NCBI GenBank assembly: GCA_965644295.1
Contig: CBFFRP010000529.1
Coordinates: 1 to 22,058, forward strand
Direction of reading: 5' to 3'
DNA: 22,058 bases
Source: Paraphysomonas bandaiensis
Taxonomy: Eukaryota > Chrysophyceae
Positions 10,044 through 19,590 of the stretch are shown in pieces. The translations under genes and the position numbers were made by a program. Positions within the stretch are counted from its first letter, which is position 1; each line of letters starts with the position of its first letter. The notes below the pieces were generated by a model, which saw nothing but the letters and a program-made list of their open reading frames with translations, did not search any database and had not been told where the DNA came from.

Positions 10044-11640
10044 AACATCTGATTCCATTTCTACGGTAATTGCTGCCGTCGTGTGTCATCTGAAGTCATT
10101 ACAGATATTGTCCCAGATGATACTGATGGTTCTCGTCGTCCTGAAACAACTGATGCCATTTCTACTGTTATTGCTGCCGTCGTGTGTTGTCCGAATCCAT
10201 GACACACAAGAAAGCGAGAGGGGTTCAAGTCACTTAATCCGCTTCGTCAATTTTTCTCTCGTCTTCTTGTGTGTCCATCCTGAATTATATTGTCGCAAAT
10301 GGTACTTGTGCCTCTCGTCCTGAACCATCAGATGCCATTTCTACTGTTGTAGCTCCCGTCGTGTGTCATCTGAAGTCATTACAGATATTGTTCCAGATGA
10401 TACTGGTGCCTCTCGTCGTCCTGAAACATCTAATGCAAGTTCTACTGTTATTGCTGCCGTCGTGTGTCGTCTAAAGCCATGACCGATATTGTCCCACATG
10501 ATACTAATGGTTCTCGTCCTGAAACATCTGATTCCATTTCTACGGTAATTGCTGCCGTCGTGTGTCATCTGAAGTCATTACAGATATTGTCCCAGATGAT
10601 ACTGATGGTTTTCGTCGTCCGGAACCATCAGATGCAATTACTACTGTAATTGCTTCCGTCGCGTGTCGTCTAAAGCCATGACTGATATTGTCCCAGATGA
10701 TACTGATGGTTCTCGTCGTCCTGAAACAACTGATGCCAATTATACTGTTATTGCTGCCGTCGTGTGTCATCTGAAGTCATTACTGATATTGTCCTAGATG
10801 GTTCTCGTCCAGAAACATCTGATGCCATTTTTACTGTTATTGCTGCCGTCGTGTGTCATCTTAAGCCATGACTGATATTGTCCCAGATGATACTGATGGT
10901 TCTCGTCGTCCGGAAGCAACTGATGCCATTTTTACTGTTATTACTGCCGTTGTGTGTCATCTGAAGTCATTACTGATATTGTCCTAGATGGTTCTCGTCC
11001 AGAAACATCTGATTCCATTTCTACGGTAATTGCTGCCGTCGTGTGTCATCTGAAGTCATTACAGATATTGTCCCAGATGATACTGATGGTTCTCGTCGTC
11101 CTGAAACATCTAATGCAAGTTCTACTGTTGTAGCTCCCGTCGTGTGTCATCTGAAGTCATTACAGATATTGTTCCAGATGATACTGGTGCCTCTCGTCGT
11201 CCTGAAACATCTAATGCAAGTTCTACTGTTATTGCTGCCGTCGTGTGTCGTCTAAAGCCATGACCGATATTGTCCCACATGATACTAATGGTTCTCGTCC
11301 TGAAACATCTGATTCCATTTCTACGGTAATTGCTGCCGTCGTGTGTCATCTGAAGTCATTACAGATATTGTCCCAGATGATACTGATGGTTCTCGTCGTC
11401 CGGAACCATCAGATGCAATTACTACTGTAATTGCTTCCGTCGCGTGTCGTCTAAAGCCATGACTGATATTGTCCCAGATGATACTGATGGTTCTCGTCGT
11501 CCTGAAACAACTGATGCCAATTATACTGTTATTGCTGCCGTCGTGTGTCATCTGAAGTCATTACTGATATTGTCCTAGATGGTTCTCGTCCAGAAACATC
11601 TGATGCCATTTTTACTGTTATTGCTGCCGTCGTGTGTCAT
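10044..11640 (+). repeat. Internal duplication D, copy 2 of 3
   Basis: Its nearest relative is 12186-13782 (offset 2142, about 1.6 kb). The two share both the GGTTTTCG and the GCCGTTGTGTG variants, so they are the youngest pair of the three. Confidence 0.87.
10201..10275 (+). repeat. Hairpin element copy 9
   Basis: It lies 1263 bp after copy 8 and is preceded by a unit with CCATTTCTACTG in place of CCAATTATACTG. Confidence 0.85.
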
Positions 11641-12185
11641 CTGAAGTCATTACTGATATTGTCCCAGATGATACTGATGGTTCTCGTCGTCCGGAAGCAA
11701 CTGATGCCATTTTTACTGTTATTACTGCCGTCGTGTGTCATCTGAAGTCATTACTGATATTGTCCTAGATGGTTCTCGTCCAGAAACATCTGATTCCATT
11801 TCTACGGTAATTGCTGCCGTCGTGTGTCATCTGAAGTCATTACAGATATTGTCCCAGATGATACTGATGGTTCTCGTCGTCCGGAACCATCAGATGCAAT
11901 TACTACTGTAATTGCTTCCGTCGCGTGTCGTCTAAAGCCATGACTGATATTGTCCCAGATGATACTGATGGTTCTCGTCGTCCTGAAACATCTAATGCAA
12001 GTTCTACTGTTGTAGCTCCCGTCGTGTGTCATCTGAAGTCATTACAGATATTGTTCCAGATGATACTGGTGCCTCTCGTCGTCCTGAAACATCTAATGCA
12101 AGTTCTACTGTTATTGCTGCCGTTGTGTGTCGTCTAAAGCCATGACCGATATTGTCCCACATGATACTAATGGTTCTCGTCCTGA

Positions 12186-13782
12186 AACATCTGATTCCAT
12201 TTCTACGGTAATTGCTGCCGTCGTGTGTCATCTGAAGTCATTACAGATATTGTCCCAGATGATACTGATGGTTCTCGTCGTCCTGAAACAACTGATGCCA
12301 TTTCTACTGTTATTGCTGCCGTCGTGTGTTGTCCGAATCCATGACACACAAGAAAGCGAGAGGGGTTCAAGTCACTTAATCCGCTTCGTCAATTTTTCTC
12401 TCGTCTTCTTGTGTGTCCATCCTGAATTATATTGTCGCAAATGGTACTTGTGCCTCTCGTCCTGAACCATCAGATGCCATTTCTACTGTTGTAGCTCCCG
12501 TCGTGTGTCATCTGAAGTCATTACAGATATTGTTCCAGATGATACTGGTGCCTCTCGTCGTCCTGAAACATCTAATGCAAGTTCTACTGTTATTGCTGCC
12601 GTCGTGTGTCGTCTAAAGCCATGACCGATATTGTCCCACATGATACTAATGGTTCTCGTCCTGAAACATCTGATTCCATTTCTACGGTAATTGCTGCCGT
12701 CGTGTGTCATCTGAAGTCATTACAGATATTGTCCCAGATGATACTGATGGTTTTCGTCGTCCGGAACCATCAGATGCAATTACTACTGTAATTGCTTCCG
12801 TCGCGTGTCGTCTAAAGCCATGACTGATATTGTCCCAGATGATACTGATGGTTCTCGTCGTCCTGAAACAACTGATGCCAATTATACTGTTATTGCTGCC
12901 GTCGTGTGTCATCTGAAGTCATTACTGATATTGTCCTAGATGGTTCTCGTCCAGAAACATCTGATGCCATTTTTACTGTTATTGCTGCCGTCGTGTGTCA
13001 TCTTAAGCCATGACTGATATTGTCCCAGATGATACTGATGGTTCTCGTCGTCCGGAAGCAACTGATGCCATTTTTACTGTTATTACTGCCGTTGTGTGTC
13101 ATCTGAAGTCATTACTGATATTGTCCTAGATGGTTCTCGTCCAGAAACATCTGATTCCATTTCTACGGTAATTGCTGCCGTCGTGTGTCATCTGAAGTCA
13201 TTACAGATATTGTCCCAGATGATACTGATGGTTCTCGTCGTCCTGAAACATCTAATGCAAGTTCTACTGTTGTAGCTCCCGTCGTGTGTCATCTGAAGTC
13301 ATTACAGATATTGTTCCAGATGATACTGGTGCCTCTCGTCGTCCTGAAACATCTAATGCAAGTTCTACTGTTATTGCTGCCGTCGTGTGTCGTCTAAAGC
13401 CATGACCGATATTGTCCCACATGATACTAATGGTTCTCGTCCTGAAACATCTGATTCCATTTCTACGGTAATTGCTGCCGTCGTGTGTCATCTGAAGTCA
13501 TTACAGATATTGTCCCAGATGATACTGATGGTTCTCGTCGTCCGGAACCATCAGATGCAATTACTACTGTAATTGCTTCCGTCGCGTGTCGTCTAAAGCC
13601 ATGACTGATATTGTCCCAGATGATACTGATGGTTCTCGTCGTCCTGAAACAACTGATGCCAATTATACTGTTATTGCTGCCGTCGTGTGTCATCTGAAGT
13701 CATTACTGATATTGTCCTAGATGGTTCTCGTCCAGAAACATCTGATGCCATTTTTACTGTTATTGCTGCCGTCGTGTGTCAT
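12186..13782 (+). repeat. Internal duplication D, copy 3 of 3
   Basis: Partner of 10044-11640. The match ends where this copy reads CATCTTAAGCC and the other CATCTGAAGTC. Confidence 0.87.
12343..12417 (+). repeat. Hairpin element copy 10
   Basis: It lies 2142 bp after copy 9 with matching flanks, as part of the duplicated 1.6-kb block. Confidence 0.85.
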
Positions 13783-14564
13783 CTTAAGCCATGACTGATA
13801 TTGTCCCAGATGATACTGATGGTTCTCGTCGTCCGGAAGCAACTGATGCCATTTTTACTGTTATTACTGCCGTCGTGTGTCATCTGAAGTCATTACTGAT
13901 ATTGTCCTAGATGGTTCTCGTCCAGAAACATCTGATTCCATTTCTACGGTAATTGCTGCCGTCGTGTGTCATCTGAAGTCATTACAGATATTGTCCCAGA
14001 TGATACTGATGGTTCTCGTCGTCCGGAACCATCAGATGCAATTACTACTGTAATTGCTTCCGTCGCGTGTCGTCTAAAGCCATGACTGATATTGTCCCAG
14101 ATGATACTGATGGTTCTCGTCGTCCTGAAACAACTGATGCCAATTATACTGTTATTGCTGCCGTCGTGTGTCATCTGAAGTCATTACTGATATTGTCCTA
14201 GATGGTTCTCGTCCAGAAACATCTGATGCCAATTATACTGTAATCGCTGCCGTCGTGTGTCATCTTAAGCCATGACTGATATTGTCCCAGATGATACTGA
14301 TGGTTCTCGTCGTCCGGAAGCAACTGATGCCATTTATACTGTTATTACTGCCGTCGTGTGTCATCTGAAGTCATTACTGATATTGTCCTAGATGGTTCTC
14401 GTCCAGAAACATCTGATGCCATTTTTACTGTTATTGCTGCCGTCGTGTGTCGTCTAAAGCCATGACCGATATTGTCCCAAATGATACTGATGGTTCTCGT
14501 CGTCCTGAAACAACTGATGCCATTTCTACTGTTATTGCTGCCGTCGTGTGTTGTCCGAATCCAT

Positions 14565-14639
14565 GACACACAAGAAAGCGAGAGGGGTTCAAGTCACTTA
14601 ATCCGCTTCGTCAATTTTTCTCTCGTCTTCTTGTGTGTC
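14565..14639 (+). repeat. Hairpin element copy 11
   Basis: It is followed by a unit with the AGATAGTGTTCCAAATG variant, which is also found after copies 12, 13 and 14. Confidence 0.85.
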
Positions 14640-15705
14640 CATCCTGAATTATATTGTCGCAAATGGTACTTGTGCCTCTCGTCCTGAACCATCAGATGCC
14701 ATTTCTACTGTTGTAGCTCCCGTCGTGTGTCATCTGAAGTCATTACAGATAGTGTTCCAAATGATACTGGTGCCTCTCGTCGTCCTGAAACATCTAATGC
14801 AAGTTCTACTGTTATTGCTGCCGTCGTGTGTCAACTGAAGTCATTACAGATATTGTTCCAGATGATACTGGTGGTTCTCGTCCTGAACCATCAGATGCCA
14901 TTTCTACTGTTGTAGCTGCCGTCGTGTGTCATCTGAAGTCATTACAGATAGTGTTCCAAATGATACTGGTGCCTCTCGTCGTCCTGAAACATCTAATGCA
15001 AGTTCTACTATTATTGCTGCCGTCGTGTGTCAACTGAAGTCATTACAGATATTGTTCCAGATGATACTGGTGCCTCTCGTCGTCCTGAAACAACTGATGC
15101 CATTTATACTGTTATTGCTGCCGTCGTGTGTCGCCTAAAGCCATGACCGATATTGTCCCAGATGATACTGATGGTTCTCGTCGTCCTGAAACATCTAATG
15201 CAAGTTCTACTGTTATTGCTGCCGTCGTGTGTCGTCTAAAGCCATGACCGATATTGTCCCACATGATACTAATGGTTCTCGTCCTGAAACATCTGATTCC
15301 ATTTCTACGGTAATTGCTGCCGTCGTGTGTCATCTGAAGTCATTACAGATATTGTCCCAGATGATACTGATGGTTCTCGTCGTCCGGAACCATCAGATGC
15401 AATTACTACTGTAATTGCTTCCGTCGCGTGTCGTCTAAAGCCATGACTGATATTGTCCCAGATGATACTGATGGTTCTCGTCGTCCTGAAACAACTGATG
15501 CCAATTATACTGTTATTGCTGCCGTCGTGTGTCATCTGAAGTCATTACTGATATTGTCCTAGATGGTTCTCGTCCAGAAACATCTGATGCCAATTATACT
15601 GTAATCGCTGCCGTCGTGTGTCATCTTAAGCCATGACTGATATTGTCCCAGATGATACTGATGGTTCTCGTCGTCCGGAAGCAACTGATGCCATTTATAC
15701 TGTTA

Positions 15706-16190
15706 TTACTGCCGTCGTGTGTCATCTGAAGTCATTACTGATATTGTCCTAGATGGTTCTCGTCCAGAAACATCTGATGCCATTTCTACTGTTATTGCTG
15801 CCGTCGTGTGTCGTCTAAAGCCATGACCGATATTGTCCCAAATGATACTGATGGTTCTCGTCGTCCTGAAACATCTGATGCCATTTATACTGTTATTGCT
15901 GCCGTCGTGTGTTGTCCGAATCCATGACACACAAGAAAGCGAGAGGGGTTCAAGTCACTTAATCCGCTTCGTCAATTTTTCTCTCGTCTTCTTGTGTGTC
16001 CATCCTGAATTATATTGTCGCAAATGGTACTTGTGCCTCTCGTCCTGAACCATCAGATGCCATTTCTACTGTTGTAGCTCCCGTCGTGTGTCATCTGAAG
16101 TCATTACAGATAGTGTTCCAAATGATACTGGTGCCTCTCGTCGTCCTGAAACATCTAATGCAAGTTCTACTGTTATTGCTGCCGTCGTGT
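15706..16190 (+). repeat. Internal duplication E, first copy (partner 17058-17542)
   Basis: It recurs at an offset of 1352 bp and includes hairpins 12 and 13. It is not identical: the downstream copy has CATTTTTACTG for CATTTCTACTG and GTATGTTGCCCG for GTGTGTTGTCCG. Confidence 0.75.
15926..16000 (+). repeat. Hairpin element copy 12
   Basis: It lies 1361 bp after copy 11 and is duplicated at offset 1352 as copy 13. Confidence 0.85.
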
Positions 16191-16740
16191 GTCAACTGAA
16201 GTCATTACAGATATTGTTCCAGATGATACTGGTGGTTCTCGTCGTCCGGAACCATCAGATGCCATTTCTACTGTTGTAGCTCCCGTCGTGTGTCATCTGA
16301 AGTCATTACAGATATTGTTCCAGATGATACTGGTGCCTCTCGTCGTCCTGAAACATCTAATGCAAGTTCTACTGTTATTGCTGCCGTCGTGTGTCGTCTA
16401 AAGCCATGACCGATATTGTCCCACATGATACTAATGGTTCTCGTCCTGAAACATCTGATTCCATTTCTACGGTAATTGCTGCCGTCGTGTGTCATCTGAA
16501 GTCATTACAGATATTGTCCCAGATGATACTGGTGGTTCTCGTCGTCCGGAACCATCAGATGCAATTACTACTGTAATTGCTTCCGTCGTGTGTCGTCTAA
16601 AGCCATGACTGATATTGTCCCAGATGATACTGATGGTTCTCGTCGTCCTGAAACAACTGATGCCAATTATACTGTTATTGCTGCCGTCGTGTGTCATCTG
16701 AAGTCATTACTGATATTGTCCTAGATGGTTCTCGTCCAGA

Positions 16741-17120
16741 AACATCTGATGCCATTTCTACTGTAATCGCTGCCGTCATGTGTCATCTTAAGCCATGACT
16801 GATATTGTCCCAGATGATACTGATGGTTCTCGTCGTCCGGAAGCAACTGATGCCATTTATACTGTTATTACTGCCGTCGTGTGTCATCTGAAGTCATTAC
16901 TGATATTGTCCTAGATGGTTCTCGTCCAGAAACATCTGATGCCATTTCTACTGTAATCGCTGCCGTCATGTGTCATCTTAAGCCATGACTGATATTGTCC
17001 CAGATGATACTGATGGTTCTCGTCGTCCGGAAGCAACTGATGCCATTTATACTGTTATTACTGCCGTCGTGTGTCATCTGAAGTCATTACTGATATTGTC
17101 CTAGATGGTTCTCGTCCAGA
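16741..17120 (+). repeat. Tandem duplication of a 190-bp dimer (101 + 89)
   Basis: A dimer carrying the private variants CTGTAATCGC and GCCGTCATGTGTC appears at 16741 and again 190 bp later at 16931 with no difference seen. This is a very recent step of array growth in units of two. Confidence 0.8.
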
Positions 17121-17542
17121 AACATCTGATGCCATTTTTACTGTTATTGCTGCCGTCGTGTGTCGTCTAAAGCCATGACCGATATTGTCCCAAATGATAC
17201 TGATGGTTCTCGTCGTCCTGAAACATCTGATGCCATTTATACTGTTATTGCTGCCGTCGTATGTTGCCCGAATCCATGACACACAAGAAAGCGAGAGGGG
17301 TTCAAGTCACTTAATCCGCTTCGTCAATTTTTCTCTCGTCTTCTTGTGTGTCCATCCTGAATTATATTGTCGCAAATGGTACTTGTGCCTCTCGTCCTGA
17401 ACCATCAGATGCCATTTCTACTGTTGTAGCTCCCGTCGTGTGTCATCTGAAGTCATTACAGATAGTGTTCCAAATGATACTGGTGCCTCTCGTCGTCCTG
17501 AAACATCTAATGCAAGTTCTACTGTTATTGCTGCCGTCGTGT
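17058..17542 (+). repeat. Internal duplication E, second copy
   Basis: Partner of 15706-16190. After it the two copies continue with different unit types. Confidence 0.75.
17278..17352 (+). repeat. Hairpin element copy 13
   Basis: The left context is GTATGTTGCCCG, the same double variant that precedes copy 1 at the other end of the array. Confidence 0.85.
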
Positions 17543-17658
17543 GTCATCTGAAGTCATTACAGATATTGTCCCAGATGATACTGATGGTTCTCGTCGTCCT
17601 GAAACAACTGATGCCATTTCTACTGTTATTGCTGCCGTCGTGTGTTGTCCGAATCCAT

Positions 17659-17733
17659 GACACACAAGAAAGCGAGAGGGGTTCAAGTCACTTAATCCGC
17701 TTCGTCAATTTTTCTCTCGTCTTCTTGTGTGTC
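17659..17733 (+). repeat. Hairpin element copy 14
   Basis: Only 381 bp after copy 13, the shortest spacing in the array. Confidence 0.85.
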
Positions 17734-18558
17734 CATCCTGAATTATATTGTCGCAAATGGTACTTGTGCCTCTCGTCCTGAACCATCAGATGCCATTTCT
17801 ACTGTTGTAGCTCCCGTCGTGTGTCATCTGAAGTCATTACAGATAGTGTTCCAAATGATACTGGTGCCTCTCGTCGTCCTGAAACATCTAATGCAAGTTC
17901 TACTGTTATTGCTGCCATCGTGTGTCATCTGAAGTCATTACAGATATTGTTCCAGATGATACTGGTGCCTCTCGTCGTCCGGAACCATCAGATGCCATTT
18001 ATACTGTTATTGCAGCCGTCGTGTGTCGCCTAAAGCCATGACCGATATTGTCCCACATGATACTGATGGTTCTCGTCGTCCTGAACCATCTGATGCCACT
18101 ACTGTTATTGTTGCCGTCGTGTGTCATCTGAAGTCATGACCGATATTGTCCCAGATGATACTGGTGGTTCTCGTCGTCCGGAAACAACTGATACCATTTC
18201 TACTGTTATTGCTCCCGTCGTGTGTCATCTGAAGTCATTACAGATATTGTTCCAGATGATACTGGTGGTTCTCGTCGTCCGGAACCATCAGATGCCATTT
18301 ATACTGTAATTGCTTCCGTCGCGTGTCGTCTAAAGCCATGACCGATATTGTCCCAGATGATACTGATGGTTCTCGTCCTGAAACATCTGATTCCATTTAT
18401 ACTGTTATTGCTGCCGTCGTGTGTCGTCTAAAGCCATGACCGATATTGTCCCAGATGATACTGATGGTTCTCGTCGTCCGGAAGCAACTGATGTCAATTA
18501 TACTGTAATCGCTGCCGTCGTGTGTCATCTGAAGTCATGACCGATATTGTCCCCGGTG

Positions 18559-18569
18559 GTTCTCAGAAA
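18559..18569 (+). repeat. 11-bp direct repeat at right array boundary
   Basis: GTTCTCAGAAA is shared with 785-795. Its first part belongs to the last array unit and its last part to the copia fragment. Confidence 0.45.
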
Positions 18570-19590
18570 GCAGAATAAAGTCACGTACACCGTAGGGGAA
18601 TACTTCTTCAAGAACAAAGCGATGAAGACCTTCTACCAATGCATCAGACTTCTTCTTTAGAAAATAAATGAACATCATGGTGGAAAAGTCATCTAAAAAC
18701 AACATCCAATAACGCACGCCACCAATACCACGAGTCATAAATGGTCCTTTCAGGTCCACATGAATGATCTGAGCCGGGTATTCCGCACGCATACGTGGGG
18801 ACTTGGACGGTCGAGAGCGTGTTGATTTGGAAATATAATCGACTTCGCAGTGTGGTAATTGGTTGATGTCAATGGAGCGCCATGAGTATGGAAATCCAGT
18901 GATCTTGCCATGTCGGAGGGCATCATAAAGAATGGAGTACGCCGGATGGCCTAATTGCAGATGGAGTAATAAGAACGCATGTGCAGCCTTCGAGATGACC
19001 GGTGCCATTGAACTGCAATTAGGAGGCATCTTAACATTACTATATCTGCTGCGGTCGCGACGAACACACTGACGTTTGGACGGAGGGGTGTGAACTGTGC
19101 CGTCAGCAGAAGACTTTCTAGCAGAGGTACATGGGGTAGGACAATATGACACAGAGAAACCACAACAGCCGGGTGTAGATGAACGAAAAATTGCCTTCAA
19201 ATCATCATGCAAAACGGCTAAAACTGTGGTGCTGAAGGTGGTATCCAACGTGGGTGAAGGGAGTAAATACGGGTCAAAGGATGACGTCGGAATTAACAAA
19301 GCATCGGTGGATGAGCTAACTGTATAGTCTTTGGACGCGTTGGATGTGACAGAGGGATCACTGACGTGACAAATATCGTTCGGAAATCGAGCAACAGGTT
19401 CACAAATTGCAGGACCTTGAATAGGAAGGTTCGCGGTCCAATACCTCATGTCATAATGGAAGTAGATTTGATGTCGGACGCCATTGTACATGATGGAGGC
19501 AACCTTGTCTCCATTGTCCATCTGCCGGAAGTGCCACCCTTGATCAAACATGAGCCCTTCAGAAAGTAAATTCTGGGAGATCTGTGGACC
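18565..19590 (-). pseudogene. Ty1/copia-type pol fragment: GAG-pre-integrase and partial integrase core
   Basis: The minus-strand reading frame 19728-18535 (397 codons) contains a copia polyprotein segment. Its first about 47 codons are antisense to the LINE remnant and its last about 8 come from the array, so the true element part is about 340 codons. Seen, in frame numbering: ISQNLLSEG at 50-58, like the segment after the protease in copia pol; a Ser/Thr/Pro-rich linker; HLQLGHP at 256-262 with C294, the GAG-pre-integrase zinc region; IIHVDLKGPF at 321-330, whose Asp325 should be the first integrase catalytic Asp; and FLDDFSTMMFIYFLKKKSDA at 344-363, the typical core strand-helix. Integrase inserts the cDNA into the host genome. 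The frame is cut at residue about 388 (SEN), near the place of the second Asp (normally SDNGGE-like), and no reverse transcriptase follows. The second Cys of the expected CxxC appears to be Asp (CEVD). It is therefore a non-autonomous, truncated relic. Confidence 0.85.

Larger units (their letters stand above)
803..18564. repeat. Satellite-like tandem array, 101-bp basic unit
   Basis: About 17.8 kb is made almost entirely of head-to-tail copies of one unit that begins GTGTGTCATCTGAAGTCATT and ends ATTGCTGCCGTC. The basic length is 101 bp, with recurring 98-, 92- and 89-bp versions that differ by 3-, 9- or 12-bp internal deletions around GATGATACTGATGG and CGTCGTCC. Roughly 180 units are present. 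Point variants recur in combinations, which shows that units were amplified in multi-unit blocks. Units are most heterogeneous in the first about 2 kb and the last about 0.5 kb, as expected when unequal exchange homogenises the interior. The array starts inside a partial unit (TAGATGGTTCTCGTCCTG, from 803) and ends inside another (CCCCGGTGGTTCTC, to 18564). No intact gene is supported inside it: the reading frames of 60-113 codons on both strands come from the period, which is 2 modulo 3. Confidence 0.97.

Noticed and set aside
9982-17781. The longest array frames (9982-10323, 12127-12465, 17440-17781) as a conserved hairpin-encoded protein
   Set aside because: They only join two array phases and the hairpin by chance of spacing. 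The translated hairpin part is the same because the DNA is duplicated, and it is not specially favoured in this frame.
859-18309. Dozens of 60-113-codon open frames on both strands within the array as genes
   Set aside because: They recur with the repeat, overlap one another on both strands, start at repeated ATGs and stop at the same unit positions. The period (2 modulo 3) explains their length. No start context or domain supports them.
803-18564. CRISPR array
   Set aside because: There are no short direct repeats separated by unique spacers. The whole 101-bp unit is repeated and all between-unit sequence is repeat. The context is eukaryotic.
18951-19569. Short ORFs on either strand within the copia fragment
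   Set aside because: They are shadows of the long minus-strand pol frame that carries the LGHP and integrase motifs.
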